A stretch of DNA of 64,000 nt, from contig NZ_UUON01000001.1 in assembly GCF_900590885.1 (NCBI RefSeq), positions 947,485-1,011,484 of the forward strand, given 5' to 3'. The notes beneath the pieces were generated by a model. That model was not told the origin of the DNA. It searched no databases and was given only the letters and a program-made list of their open reading frames with translations. Below are positions 51,324-59,991 of this stretch, one piece after another; positions within the stretch are counted from its first letter, which is position 1; each line of letters begins with the position of its first letter. Source of the stretch: Pseudomonas viridiflava. Its GTDB lineage: Bacteria > Pseudomonadota > Gammaproteobacteria > Pseudomonadales > Pseudomonadaceae. A program made the position numbers and the translations under genes.

Positions 51324-52499
51324 ATGTCCCAAGCCGCCCCCTCCTCCCTGTCGATCACCCTGCAGATCGTTTCCATCGTCTTCTACACCTTCATCGCCTT
51401 TATCTGCATCGGCCTGCCGATTGCGGTGATCCCGGGCTATGTGCATGAGCAACTGGGCTTCAGCGCGGTGGTGGCCGGGGTGACCATCGGCTCGCAATAC
51501 CTGGCCACCTTGCTCAGCCGCCCCATGGCCGGGCGCATGTCCGACAACGTGGGCACCAAGCGTGCAATCGTGTTGGGGCTGGCGGGGATTTTGCTCAGCG
51601 GCGTACTGACGTTCATTGCCACACTGATGCAGAGCATGCCGAGCCTGAGCCTGGGCATTCTGATCGTTGCGCGACTGCTGCTCGGCGTGGCTCAGGGGTT
51701 GATCGGCGTGGGCACCATCAGTTGGTGCATGGGCGCCGTGGGCGCCGAACACACGGCGCGCTCGATTTCCTGGAACGGCATTGCTTCCTACGGTGCCATC
51801 GCCATCGGTGCGCCGCTGGGCGTGGTGATGGTTGCCGAATACGGCTACAACAGCCTGGGCATTGCCCTGACGGTGCTGGCGGCGCTGGGCCTGGTGCTGA
51901 TCCGCAACAAGCCCTCGGTGCCGGTGGTGCGCGGCGAGCGCCTGCCGTTCTGGGCGGTATTCGGGCGCATCGCACCGTTTGGCGCCAGCCTGTGCCTGGC
52001 GTCCATCGGCTACGGCACGCTGACCACCTTTATCACCCTGTACTACCTCAATCGCGGCTGGGCCGGCGCGGCGTACTGCCTGACCGTGTTTGGCGTGTGC
52101 TTTATCCTCTCGCGGCTGGTATTCATCTCGGCGATCAGCCGCTTCGGCGGCTTTCGCGCGGCGATTGCCTGCATGACCATCGAGACGCTGGGCCTGACCC
52201 TGCTGTGGCTGGCGCCGTCTACCGGCGTGGCGTTGATTGGCGCCGGGCTGACCGGCTTTGGCTTGTCGCTGGTGTACCCGGCGCTGGGCGTAGAAGCGAT
52301 CAAGCAAGTGCCCAACAGCAGCCGCGGCGCGGGGCTGAGTGCATATGCAGTGTTTTTTGATTTGGCCCTGGCGATTGCCGGGCCGTTGATGGGGTTTGTC
52401 GCCCTGAACCTGGGCTACGGCTGGATTTTCTTTTGCGCCGCCCTGCTGTCGGTCACGGCGCTGGGCGTGACGCTGCTGCTCAAGCGGCGCGCTTACTGA
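51324..52499 (+). CDS. MFS transporter (YfcJ/YhhS-like)
   Basis: 391 residues from ATG at 51324 (GAG at 6 bases; an upstream ATG at 51288 would add 12 residues but lacks a site). About 12 hydrophobic segments begin with SLSITLQIVSIVFYTFIAFI. The motif-A region reads LATLLSRPMAGRMSDNVGTK, close to that of YfcJ/YhhS-type arabinose-efflux-like transporters. The last helices hold GLSLVYPALGVEAIKQVP. Substrate unknown. It follows the ybiT terminator, so it has its own transcript, and its stop overlaps by 7 bases the convergent hydrolase gene. Confidence 0.9.
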   Translation: MSQAAPSSLSITLQIVSIVFYTFIAFICIGLPIAVIPGYVHEQLGFSAVVAGVTIGSQYLATLLSRPMAGRMSDNVGTKRAIVLGLAGILLSGVLTFIATLMQSMPSLSLGILIVARLLLGVAQGLIGVGTISWCMGAVGAEHTARSISWNGIASYGAIAIGAPLGVVMVAEYGYNSLGIALTVLAALGLVLIRNKPSVPVVRGERLPFWAVFGRIAPFGASLCLASIGYGTLTTFITLYYLNRGWAGAAYCLTVFGVCFILSRLVFISAISRFGGFRAAIACMTIETLGLTLLWLAPSTGVALIGAGLTGFGLSLVYPALGVEAIKQVPNSSRGAGLSAYAVFFDLALAIAGPLMGFVALNLGYGWIFFCAALLSVTALGVTLLLKRRAY

Positions 52500-53530
52500 T
52501 CGGCCGTCTGCAAACCGGCGCGGGTGGATTGCCCGAGGGTGTGGCTGAAGAAGCGACCGGCTTCTGAGATCAAATCACGGTGAATGCCTTCGCGGTCGAC
52601 GCCATCGGCATCCGTGCAGATCGCCGGCATCGCGGCTAACTGGTCGCTGTCGCACGGCGCCATGAACACAAAGTGCCCGGCTCCGGCCAGCAGCTTGAAG
52701 TCCGGCGGTTCCGGCAGCTTGCGCGCCAGCGCGGCGGCGTTCTTGTCCACCGCCACCAGCTTGTCGCCGTCGCCGCTGTAGAGCAACACCGGCACGTGTA
52801 CGTCGGCCAGGGTGTGGCGGCCGAACATCAGGCTCAGCGGCGCCATCAGCATCAGTGCGTGAATGCGCGGGTCGGATTGTGGCTGCAGGTCGTCACGGTC
52901 CACCACCAGTTCACCTTTGGTGGTGCACGCATCGCGGTCCTCCGGGCGTTCCTGGCAATAGCGGCGCAGGCGGTCGAAATCCGGCTTGGCGCCTGCCAGG
53001 ATCAACGCGGTTTCGCCGCCGGCCGAATAACCGATCACGCCCACCTGGTCGATGTTGACGAACGGCGACAGCATCGGGTCGCCGAGGGTGGCCGTGATCG
53101 CTTCGGAAATCTGGATCGGCCGGCCATACAGGTTGCTCACCGTGCCAAGGCGGCTATGGTCCTTGTAGTTGTCGCCAGGGTGCAGCACCGCAACCACCAC
53201 AAACCCCTTGCGTGCCAGGGACGTGGCCAGGTCATGCAGGGCCAGCGGCGTGCCGGTATTGCCGTGGGACAGCATCAGCATCGGGAAACGCCCGATGGCA
53301 ATTTTGGAGTCTTCGGTGGCGGCGACGTGGTAGGCGCCTAATTGGGTACTGTGCTCGTCGCCGGTGGACGGATAGAACGCAACCGCCTTCATCGGCTGCA
53401 GGTCCAGCGGGTCGAGAAACGTCATGCGATGAAAGCCCACACTCCAATGGGGGTGCGGTGCGGGCGCGGCGTGCACTGAAATCAGGCTGCCGAGCAGGGA
53501 AAGAACCATAACAGCACAAAGACGCATCAT
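52493..53530 (-). CDS. Exported alpha/beta hydrolase (dienelactone or platelet-activating-factor acetylhydrolase-like)
   Basis: 345 residues from ATG at 53530 with AAGGTGGA upstream; an in-frame extension of 22 residues is unlikely. Signal peptide residues 1-21 (cut near VHA). The catalytic core is an alpha/beta hydrolase: an oxyanion-type HGNTGTP segment, nucleophile Ser in GYSAGGE, an acid in the LLYSGDGDKLVAVD part and the catalytic His in LLAGAGHFVFM. The early domain IGRFPMLMLSHGNTGTPLAL is like that of plasma PAF-acetylhydrolase-type bacterial proteins. It would cleave a small ester or amide in the periplasm. The substrate is unknown. It lies downstream of azoR but after that gene's terminator. 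Confidence 0.9.
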   Translation of the reverse strand: MMRLCAVMVLSLLGSLISVHAAPAPHPHWSVGFHRMTFLDPLDLQPMKAVAFYPSTGDEHSTQLGAYHVAATEDSKIAIGRFPMLMLSHGNTGTPLALHDLATSLARKGFVVVAVLHPGDNYKDHSRLGTVSNLYGRPIQISEAITATLGDPMLSPFVNIDQVGVIGYSAGGETALILAGAKPDFDRLRRYCQERPEDRDACTTKGELVVDRDDLQPQSDPRIHALMLMAPLSLMFGRHTLADVHVPVLLYSGDGDKLVAVDKNAAALARKLPEPPDFKLLAGAGHFVFMAPCDSDQLAAMPAICTDADGVDREGIHRDLISEAGRFFSHTLGQSTRAGLQTADQ

Positions 53531-53640
53531 GGGGATGTCCACCTTTGCTGCGTGAGAACCGACATATCGAATGAAAATCCAGGGTATTGAACCCATGCTT
53601 GCACAACCTGGGCCACATTGAACAAGACAGCGGGCAAACG

Positions 53641-53689
53641 AAAAAACTCCGTACTCCGGTCATTTTGAGGCGACCAGAATACAGAGTTT
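53641..53689 (-). terminator. Strong terminator of azoR
   Basis: Read on the minus strand, an 18-base stem with a 10-base loop is followed by a run of at least six U. Arms on the plus strand are AAACTCCGTACTCCGGTC and GACCAGAATACAGAGTTT; three C/A mismatches on the plus strand are G-U pairs in minus-strand RNA, so the hairpin is fully paired only in the azoR transcript. Confidence 0.85.
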
Positions 53690-53740
53690 AGGCGCTCGGC
53701 TTCAGATTGAAACCGAGAGCAAGCGAACTTTACACAAGCA

Positions 53741-54352
53741 TTACGCAGCGGCGAACAACTGCTCGTTGATCTGCATGTTGGCATCGTTCAGGGACTTGCT
53801 GCGCACTTCATCCCCATAGGCCAGGCCTTCGGCGCGGACGATTTCGATGTCGGTGATGCCGAGGAAACCGAACAACAGTTTCAAGTAGCCTTCATGGGCT
53901 GCGCCCGACGCCTGGCCGGCATGCAGGCCACCGGCGGTGGAGACGATGATGACTTTCTTGTTGCCGCACAGGCCTTCCGGGCCGGCTTCGGTGTAGCGGA
54001 ACGTTTGGCCGGCGACGGCGATGCGGTCGATCCAGGCTTTCAGCTGCGTAGGGATGGTGAAGTTGTACATCGGTGCGCCGACCACGATGGCATCGGCGGC
54101 GAGGAATTCAGCCAGCGACGACGCGCTCAACTCGGCTTCGTGCTTTTGCGCGGCGTCGCGCAGTTCGGCGGCAGTGCCCAATGCACCCAGGGTGGCGCCG
54201 GAGAAGTGGTTGATGCCTTCGCTGGCCAGGTCGCGGTAGGTCACTTCTACACCCGGCTCGGCCGCTTGCCAGGCTTTCACCACACCGGCGCTGAGCTGAC
54301 GGGAAGCCGAGTTGTCGCCGAGGATGCTGGAATCGATGTGCAACAGTTTCAT
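53741..54352 (-). CDS. azoR: FMN-dependent NADH-azoreductase
   Basis: 203 residues, the usual AzoR length. The N-terminus [20 protein letters not shown] is the flavodoxin-like FMN-binding start; the middle has [20 protein letters not shown] and [20 protein letters not shown], the AzoR signature for FMN binding and NAD(P)H use. It reduces azo dyes and quinones by two electrons as a cytosolic dimer. It is divergent from a LysR gene with 125 bases between them, in which a palindrome is found, suggesting control by that regulator. A strong terminator follows. Confidence 0.95.
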   Translation of the reverse strand: MKLLHIDSSILGDNSASRQLSAGVVKAWQAAEPGVEVTYRDLASEGINHFSGATLGALGTAAELRDAAQKHEAELSASSLAEFLAADAIVVGAPMYNFTIPTQLKAWIDRIAVAGQTFRYTEAGPEGLCGNKKVIIVSTAGGLHAGQASGAAHEGYLKLLFGFLGITDIEIVRAEGLAYGDEVRSKSLNDANMQINEQLFAAA

Positions 54353-54447
54353 GGTGGATCTCCGATGAGGGATCGTCAGTGGCGATCAGATGGTGGTGAT
54401 GCTACGCATGAAACCAATGGTCGATAAGCCGCCTGAAATGCGATAGT

Positions 54448-54467
54448 TTGTCCCACTGACAGGACAA
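54448..54467. promoter_or_regulatory. Inverted repeat TTGTCC-N8-GGACAA between azoR and lysR
   Basis: Perfect 6-bp arms TTGTCC and GGACAA with 8 bases between them, 10 bases before the LysR start. Its position between divergent genes fits an operator for the LysR protein controlling itself and azoR. Confidence 0.5.
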
Positions 54468-54477
54468 TAGGCCGACC

Positions 54478-55386
54478 ATGCAAGACCTCAACGACCTCTA
54501 CTATTTCGCCAAAGTTGTCGAAGCCGGTGGTTTCGCCGCGGCCGGGCGCTTGCTGGGCATCCCCAAGTCGCGGCTGTCGCGACGCATTGCCGAGCTGGAA
54601 GAACGCTTGGGTGCGCGCCTGCTGCAACGCACCACGCGGCAACTGACCCTCACCGCCGTCGGCGAGCGCTACCTGCGCCATTGCCAAGCGATGCTGCTGG
54701 AGGCGGAAATGGCCGACGAGGCGGTGGCGAGCATGTCCAGCGAACCGCGCGGGCGCCTGCGGGTCAGTTGCCCGGTGGGGTTGGCCCAGCACATGCTGCC
54801 GGAAATGGTCGCCGGGTTTCTGGCGGCGCACCCGCACGTGCAGCTGGAGATGACCTTGGTAAACCGCCGCGTCGACCTGGTCGCCGAAGGCATCGACGTC
54901 GCGTTGCGCGTGCGCGAACTGGGCGATGAAGACCCGCTGCTGGTCACCAAGCGCCTGCGCCAGGCGCACACCGTACTGGTCGCCAGCCCCGGGTTCATGC
55001 GCGATCGGCGGGTCGAAACCCTCGAAGACCTTAAACAGTTGCCGATTCTCGGCGCGCTCGAACCCGACCGCATGGTGCATCAACGCATTCTCGACCCGCA
55101 GGGCAACGCCCACGAACTGGTGATGGAGGCGCGCCTGGGCATCGAAGATTTCATCGTGCGCAAGGCCAGCGCCATCATGGGCCTGGGCTTCACCGTGCTG
55201 CCGATGATGTATTGCGAGGAAGAGCTGGCCAGCGGGCGCCTGGTGCAATTGCTGCCGCAGTGGTCGTTGCCTGGCGGCTGGCTGCAGGCCGTGTACCCGC
55301 ACCGACGCGGTGTGCTGCCGGCGATTCGCGCCTGGATCGACTACCTGGAAGAAGGTTTCAAGGGCTGTGGAGACCGTTTGTTATGA
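54478..55386 (+). CDS. LysR-family transcriptional regulator
   Basis: 302 residues. The winged helix-turn-helix is at residues 2-60: LNDLYYFAKVVEAGGFAAAG, then RLLGIPKSRLSRRIAELEER, and the linker helix follows. The effector domain spans about 90-295 (GRLRVSCPVGLAQHMLPEMV). This version matches the LTTR subgroup that often lies divergent to quinone or azo reductase genes in pseudomonads. The adjacent azoR gene and a palindrome between them support it as the azoR regulator; this is context, not proof. Its stop overlaps the start of the YjbR-like gene. Confidence 0.93.
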   Translation: MQDLNDLYYFAKVVEAGGFAAAGRLLGIPKSRLSRRIAELEERLGARLLQRTTRQLTLTAVGERYLRHCQAMLLEAEMADEAVASMSSEPRGRLRVSCPVGLAQHMLPEMVAGFLAAHPHVQLEMTLVNRRVDLVAEGIDVALRVRELGDEDPLLVTKRLRQAHTVLVASPGFMRDRRVETLEDLKQLPILGALEPDRMVHQRILDPQGNAHELVMEARLGIEDFIVRKASAIMGLGFTVLPMMYCEEELASGRLVQLLPQWSLPGGWLQAVYPHRRGVLPAIRAWIDYLEEGFKGCGDRLL

Positions 55387-55739
55387 AGATGACCGAAGCA
55401 CAAGTCGCGCAATTCTGCCTGGGACTGCCCGGCGCGCGGGAAGACTACAAATGGGGCGGCGTGCGGGTATTTTCGATTGCCGGCAACAAGATGTTTGCCC
55501 TGCAGAACCTGCGCGGCGATTCGCTGGCGTTCAAGGTCGACAAGGAGCTGTTCCTTGGCCATGTCGACCGCCCGGGCATCCACCCGGCGCCGTACCTGGC
55601 GCGCGCGCAGTGGATCATCATGAATACGCCCTACCCGCTGGGCGCTGAAGAATTGCGTGGCTTGTTGCAGCGTTCCCACCAACTGGTGGTGAGCAAGCTG
55701 CCCAAGCGCACGCAGATCGGCTTGCTGCTAGAGGATTGA
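55383..55739 (+). CDS. MmcQ/YjbR-family protein
   Basis: 118 residues from ATG at 55383, overlapping the LysR stop by 4 bases. The sequence is that of the YjbR/MmcQ fold: FCLGLPGAREDYKWGGVRVF, then IAGNKMFALQNLRGDSLAFK, YLARAQWIIMNTPYPLGAEE and the end [19 protein letters not shown]. These proteins have a double-wing fold of the CyaY type and are often called DNA-binding, though no role is proven. It is read with the LysR gene and ends 12 bases inside the convergent DUF1294 gene. Confidence 0.88.
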   Translation: MKMTEAQVAQFCLGLPGAREDYKWGGVRVFSIAGNKMFALQNLRGDSLAFKVDKELFLGHVDRPGIHPAPYLARAQWIIMNTPYPLGAEELRGLLQRSHQLVVSKLPKRTQIGLLLED

Positions 55740-56111
55740 AACCAGCGTACCGCCGAGGAACAGCTGATCCAGCCAGAACACCTGGTGCAGCAGCACAATC
55801 ACCCAGAACAGCACCTGGTACGGAACCTTGCGCGTCTTGTGCCGGAACACCTGTTGGGCAATCAGCGCCCCCGGCCAACCGCCCGCCAGCTCCACGGCGT
55901 GCAGTATGTTTTCCGGGGTGCGCCAGCTGTCGGTGCGGGCCTTGTGCTTGTCGCTCCAGTAGAGGAAAAACGCGATCACGCTGACCACGCCATAGGCCAC
56001 CAGCGGGATCACGGTTTCGCCGCGCTGCCAGACCAGTACCGAGCCCAGCAGCGGTGCGGCGCACAACAGCACAAACAGTGCGGCCTTGAGGCGTGGGCGC
56101 TGGATCATCAT
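55728..56111 (-). CDS. DUF1294 membrane protein
   Basis: 127 residues from ATG at 56111, overlapping the uppP stop by 4 bases. Membrane segments at about residues 8-26 ([20 protein letters not shown]), 36-50 ([19 protein letters not shown]) and 98-118. The loop [20 protein letters not shown] and [20 protein letters not shown] are the DUF1294 signature. Many such domains are fused to a cold-shock domain; here it stands alone. Function unknown. Co-translation with uppP suggests a link to the cell envelope. Confidence 0.88.
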   Translation of the reverse strand: MMIQRPRLKAALFVLLCAAPLLGSVLVWQRGETVIPLVAYGVVSVIAFFLYWSDKHKARTDSWRTPENILHAVELAGGWPGALIAQQVFRHKTRKVPYQVLFWVIVLLHQVFWLDQLFLGGTLVSIL

Positions 56112-56938
56112 GCCTTGGCCGCTGCCCAGTCGATCCAGCCGAACTGCCAGGTGGCCAGGATCAGCAGGCCGAAGCCGATGCGGTACCAGGCAAACGCCGC
56201 ATAACTGTGGCTGGCAATGAACTTGAGCAGGCCCTTGACCGCGATCATCGCGAAGATGAACGAGGTCACAAAACCAATGGCAAACACCGGCAGGTCGGCC
56301 GGCTGGAACAGGTCGCGGTATTTGTAGCCCGAATACACCGCCGCACCGACCATCGTTGGCATCGCCAGGAAGAACGAGAACTCGGTGGCGGTCTTGCGCG
56401 ACAGGCCAAAGAGCAGGCCACCGATGATGGTCGAGCCTGAGCGCGAGGTGCCCGGGATCATCGCCAGGCACTGGGCAAACCCGACCTTGAGCGCGTCCTT
56501 CCAGGTGATGTCATCCACCGTTTCGGCGTGCACCTCATGCTCGCGGCGCTCGGCCCAGAGCATGATCACGCCGCCCACCACCAGGGCCGTGGCCACGGTG
56601 ATCGGGTTGAACAGGTAATGGTGAATCAGGTCGGCGAAAATCACCCCCAGCACCACGGCCGGCAGAAAGGCGATCAGCAGGTTAACGGTAAAACGCCGGG
56701 CCTTGCGCTGCGTTGGCAGGCCGGTGACCACTTCGAAAATCTTGCCGCGAAACTCCCAGACCACCGCCAGGATGGCGCCCAGCTGGATGATGATATTGAA
56801 CGCGTTGAAACGGTCGCCGGTGAAGTCCAGCAAGTCGGCGACGATAATCTGGTGGCCGGTGCTGGAGATCGGCAAGAACTCCGTCAGCCCCTCCACAACG
56901 CCCAGAATCAACGCCTGAATGGCGGTCCACAAATCCAT
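56108..56938 (-). CDS. uppP: Undecaprenyl-diphosphatase UppP (BacA)
   Basis: 276 residues from ATG at 56938, with GGGGGAAG at good distance; an extension of 10 residues upstream is not needed. The two catalytic signatures are clear: [14 protein letters not shown] near residue 16 and [10 protein letters not shown] near residue 170, which carry the Glu, Ser, Arg and His needed for dephosphorylation. Seven to eight membrane helices. It removes phosphate from undecaprenyl pyrophosphate, recycling the carrier lipid for peptidoglycan and other wall polymers. It is divergent from a chemoreceptor gene. Confidence 0.95.
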   Translation of the reverse strand: MDLWTAIQALILGVVEGLTEFLPISSTGHQIIVADLLDFTGDRFNAFNIIIQLGAILAVVWEFRGKIFEVVTGLPTQRKARRFTVNLLIAFLPAVVLGVIFADLIHHYLFNPITVATALVVGGVIMLWAERREHEVHAETVDDITWKDALKVGFAQCLAMIPGTSRSGSTIIGGLLFGLSRKTATEFSFFLAMPTMVGAAVYSGYKYRDLFQPADLPVFAIGFVTSFIFAMIAVKGLLKFIASHSYAAFAWYRIGFGLLILATWQFGWIDWAAAKA

Positions 56939-57158
56939 ACTTCCCCCAAAGGTCATGCTCGATGGCATGCCTTATTGATCTTTTTTAGTGGTTCACTGAC
57001 GGCAAGGCCTAGCGTTCATATTCAACGCAGGCCTGCAAAAATTGCGTGAAAAATCAGGCAGAACTCAGGTTTTGCGATTTCAGGCCGAAAGCCTATCAGA
57101 CAAGCCGCAAAAGTCGATGCAACGCCCACAATTATAAAAAGCACGGAGTGACAGGACG

Positions 57159-58793
57159 ATGAACAGTTTGCGCAATATGTCGATCAGCCGACGCCTCTGG
57201 CTGATCCTGATAGTCGCCGTGCTGATGCTGCTGGCCCTGGGTTTGCTGATGCTCAAGCAGATCCACGACGACCTGTACCAGGCCAAGCGCCAGCAAACCC
57301 AACACGTGGTGCAGACCGCCAGCGGGATCCTGACGTTTTATCACGGCCTCGAAACCACCGGCGTGATGACCCGCGAATCCGCGCAGAAGCAGGCCCTTAG
57401 TGCCGTGCGCGGCTTGCGTTATGACCATGACGACTATTTCTGGATCAACGACCTCACGCCCGTGATGATCATGCACCCGGCCAACCCCAAGCTCGATGGC
57501 CAGAACCTCTCGGCAATCCGCGACCCCGACGGGTTTGCCGTGTTCAACGAATTCGTGATCCTGGCCAAGGCCAAGGGCGCCGGCATCGTCAACTACCGCT
57601 GGCCCAAGCCCGGCGCCGACGCACCGGTGGCGAAAACCTCGTATATCCAGCTGTTCGAGCCGTGGGGCTGGATCATCGGCTCCGGCGTGTATGTGGACGA
57701 CGTGCAAACCGAATTCAGTGGCCAGGTGTGGAAAGCCTCGTTCATGGGCCTCGGCATCGCGCTGGTGATGGGTTTGCTGGTGGCGCTGATCGCCCGCAGC
57801 ATCGTGCGGCCATTGCAGGCGGCGGTGAATGCCATGGGCAATATCGCCAGTGGTGAAAGCGACCTGACCCGCAGCCTCGACACCCATGGCCGCGATGAGG
57901 TCACCCAACTGTCCCAGCACTTCAACAGTTTTACCGCCAAACTGCGCCAGGTGGTCGGCCAGTTGCAGGTGTGCGCCAATGCGTTGGGCCAGTCCTCGCT
58001 GGAACTGGGCACCAACGCTACCCAGGCCCACGACCGCAGCCAGCAACAGTCGCAGCAGATGGAGCTGGTGGCCACCGCCATCAATGAAGTCACCTACGGC
58101 GTGCAGGACGTGGCCAAGAACGCCGAGCACGCCGCCAGTGAAATGCGCGACGCCCAGGCCCAGGCGCAGCAGGGTCAGGTCAATATCGACGGCAGCCTGC
58201 AACAGATCGACCAACTGTCCAGCACCATCAACCAGGCTGTGGAAGTGATCCGCACGCTGTCCAGCGAAAGCACGCAGATCGGCGGCGTACTCGAAGTGAT
58301 CCGCTCCATCGCCGACCAGACCAACCTGCTCGCCCTCAACGCGGCGATTGAAGCCGCCCGCGCCGGTGAACAAGGCCGTGGGTTTGCCGTGGTGGCCGAC
58401 GAAGTGCGCCTGCTGGCCCAGCGCACGCAGAAATCCACCGCCGAAATCCAGGTGATGATCGAGCGCCTGCAAGGCCATTCGGAAGCCGCAGTGAAGGTGA
58501 TCAGCGACAGCCACAGCGCCTCGCAACTGACCATCGAACAAGCCGGCCAGGCCGGCGCGAGCCTCACCGCCATCGGCCAGGCGCTGCGCAACCTCAACGG
58601 CCTGAACGCCTCGATTGCCAGCGCCACCCTGCAACAGGCGCATGTAGTGGAAGACATCAACCAGAACGTGACCCAGGCGGCGGGCTTGTCCCACAGCACC
58701 GCGTTGGCGGCCGAGCAATCGAGCGTGGCCAGCATGCAACTGCGTGGCCTGAGCGAACAACTCGACGGGCTACTGCGCCAATTCAAAGTCTGA
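57159..58793 (+). CDS. Methyl-accepting chemotaxis protein (single Cache type)
   Basis: 544 residues. Membrane helices at about residues 12-33 and 191-212. The periplasmic part shows the sCache_2 pattern: [20 protein letters not shown] and [20 protein letters not shown] with [10 protein letters not shown] at its end. A HAMP domain follows (about 214-268), then a long coiled-coil signalling domain with tip [20 protein letters not shown] and [20 protein letters not shown], the conserved hairpin contacting CheA/CheW. The C-terminus ends QFKV without the NWETF tether for CheR. sCache_2 receptors often sense small organic acids; the ligand here is unknown. Confidence 0.95.
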   Translation: MNSLRNMSISRRLWLILIVAVLMLLALGLLMLKQIHDDLYQAKRQQTQHVVQTASGILTFYHGLETTGVMTRESAQKQALSAVRGLRYDHDDYFWINDLTPVMIMHPANPKLDGQNLSAIRDPDGFAVFNEFVILAKAKGAGIVNYRWPKPGADAPVAKTSYIQLFEPWGWIIGSGVYVDDVQTEFSGQVWKASFMGLGIALVMGLLVALIARSIVRPLQAAVNAMGNIASGESDLTRSLDTHGRDEVTQLSQHFNSFTAKLRQVVGQLQVCANALGQSSLELGTNATQAHDRSQQQSQQMELVATAINEVTYGVQDVAKNAEHAASEMRDAQAQAQQGQVNIDGSLQQIDQLSSTINQAVEVIRTLSSESTQIGGVLEVIRSIADQTNLLALNAAIEAARAGEQGRGFAVVADEVRLLAQRTQKSTAEIQVMIERLQGHSEAAVKVISDSHSASQLTIEQAGQAGASLTAIGQALRNLNGLNASIASATLQQAHVVEDINQNVTQAAGLSHSTALAAEQSSVASMQLRGLSEQLDGLLRQFKV

Positions 58794-58807
58794 CGCGATT
58801 AAAAAAT

Positions 58808-58868
58808 GTGGGAGGGGCGGTGTTTTGTAGATGGCTTGCCTCTGGGTACAATCACCGCCCTCTCCCAC
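58808..58868. repeat. Degenerate REP-like inverted repeat ahead of pnuC
   Basis: GTGGGAGGGGCGGTG (58808-58822) pairs with CACCGCCCTCTCCCAC (58853-58868) with one extra base, around a 30-base centre. The outer GTGGGAGGGG equals the start of the REP arms seen at 38704 and 62531. It lies in the gap between the chemoreceptor and pnuC, so it may be a relic of a REPIN. Confidence 0.5.
58825..58852 (+). promoter_or_regulatory. Probable sigma-70 promoter of pnuC
   Basis: TTGTAG (58825-58830), 16-base spacer, TACAAT (58847-58852). The predicted start is at about 58859, inside the right arm of the REP-like repeat and 27 bases before the pnuC start codon. Confidence 0.45.
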
Positions 58869-58885
58869 TTCCCCAAGGAACCGCC

Positions 58886-59449
58886 ATGTCCGGGCTTGAA
58901 CTGTTCGCCGCTGCCCTGGGGGTGATCGCCGTGTGGTTGACGGTCAAGCAAAACCCCTGGTGCTGGCCCATCGGCCTGGTGATGGTGTTGCTCTACACCT
59001 GGGTGTTCTTCGACGTGAAGCTCTATTCCGACATGCTGCTGCAAGTGGTCTACGCCGTATTGCAACTGTACGGCTGGTGGCAATGGACCCGCGCCGGCCA
59101 GGTCAAGCAAGGCCGCCAGGTAACCAGCCTGGGCGTGCCGGCGATCATGCTCAGCCTCGCCGTCGGCGCCGTGTTCAGCCTGTTGCTCGGCGCCGCCATG
59201 GCCCACTGGACGGACGCCGCCCAGCCGTGGCTCGACGCCGCCCTCACCGGCTTCAGCCTGGTGGCGCAAATGTGGATGGCGCAAAAACGTGTGCAATGCT
59301 GGCCGCTGTGGATTGCCGTGGATGTGATCTTCGTCGGGCTATTCCTCTATAAAGGCCTGTACCTCACCGCCGCGCTCTACACGTTGTTCACCGTGATCGC
59401 CGTGCAAGGCTGGCGCGAATGGCGCGCCGACCCGGCGCTGCACGCATGA
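58886..59449 (+). CDS. pnuC: Nicotinamide riboside transporter PnuC
   Basis: 187 residues from ATG at 58886, preceded by AAGGAA. Seven membrane helices are likely. The PnuC signatures are seen: NPWCWPIGLVMVLLYTWVFF early on, YADMLLQ-like DMLLQVVYAVLQLYGWWQW and WPLWIAVDVIFVGLFLYKGL in the later half (the WxxWxxxD and Trp-rich binding region). It lets nicotinamide riboside pass the inner membrane by facilitated diffusion, trapped when phosphorylated. The following gene, overlapping its stop (ATGA), encodes a probable kinase that would do this. Confidence 0.95.
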   Translation: MSGLELFAAALGVIAVWLTVKQNPWCWPIGLVMVLLYTWVFFDVKLYSDMLLQVVYAVLQLYGWWQWTRAGQVKQGRQVTSLGVPAIMLSLAVGAVFSLLLGAAMAHWTDAAQPWLDAALTGFSLVAQMWMAQKRVQCWPLWIAVDVIFVGLFLYKGLYLTAALYTLFTVIAVQGWREWRADPALHA

Positions 59450-59991
59450 AGGTGGTGGTACTGGCGGGGCCTGAATCCAGCGGCAAAAGCTGGCTGGCCG
59501 CCGAGTTGCATGCGCACTTTGGCGGGCTGATGGTGGGTGAATATGTGCGCTATTTCATCGATCACCATCGGCGCGATACCTGTCTGGCGGATATTCCCGC
59601 CATCGCCCATGGCCAACTGGCCTGGGAAGATGCCGCCCGTGCTGAACAGCCCGCGCTGCTGATCCTCGACACCCATCTGCTGACCAACCAACTATGGAGC
59701 CAGACCCTGTTCGGCGACTACCCGGACTGGCTCGACGATGAACTCCTCGCCCGCCACTACGACCTGCATCTGTTGCTGTCGCCCGAGGACGTGGAATGGA
59801 CGGCCGATGGCCAACGCTGCCAACCGGAGCTGGCGGACCGCCGGGCATTTTTCCAGGGCAGCCTGGACTGGATGCAACAGCATCAACAGCCAGTGGTGGT
59901 GATTCGCGGGAGTTGGGAGGAGCGCCGCACGGCGGCGTTTGCTGCGGTGAAGCGGCTGCTCAACCCTGAGCAGCCGCCCGTTTTGCCTTAG
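59446..59991 (+). CDS. NadR-like AAA ATPase, probable nicotinamide riboside kinase
   Basis: 181 residues from ATG at 59446, overlapping the pnuC stop. A P-loop GPESSGKS lies at residues 8-15 and matches the ribosylnicotinamide kinase domain of NadR; later come GEYVRYFIDHHRRDT, LLILDTHLLTNQLWSQT and YDLHLLLSPEDVEWTADGQR, all typical of that domain. The DNA-binding and adenylyltransferase parts of E. coli NadR are absent. It would phosphorylate nicotinamide riboside to NMN for NAD salvage. A 10-bp hairpin followed by TTTT lies within its last codons, and its stop overlaps the convergent ggt gene by 4 bases. Confidence 0.92.
   Translation: MKVVVLAGPESSGKSWLAAELHAHFGGLMVGEYVRYFIDHHRRDTCLADIPAIAHGQLAWEDAARAEQPALLILDTHLLTNQLWSQTLFGDYPDWLDDELLARHYDLHLLLSPEDVEWTADGQRCQPELADRRAFFQGSLDWMQQHQQPVVVIRGSWEERRTAAFAAVKRLLNPEQPPVLP
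59952..59984 (+). terminator. Terminator inside the 3' end of the NadR-kinase-like gene
   Basis: Perfect 10-bp stem GCGGCTGCTC/GAGCAGCCGC with a 6-base loop, then CCG and TTTT. The whole hairpin is within the last 14 codons of the gene. It may end the pnuC transcript while the gene's coding region is being finished. Confidence 0.55.

Noticed and set aside
55728..56471. A 247-codon minus-strand frame that would extend the DUF1294 protein through uppP
   Set aside because: The part before codon 121 is out of frame with uppP and has shadow composition; the ATG at 56111 overlapping the uppP stop gives a complete DUF1294 protein.
57132..58760. A 542-codon minus-strand open frame opposite the chemoreceptor
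   Set aside because: No motif, no start signal, and the chemoreceptor frame fully explains the region.
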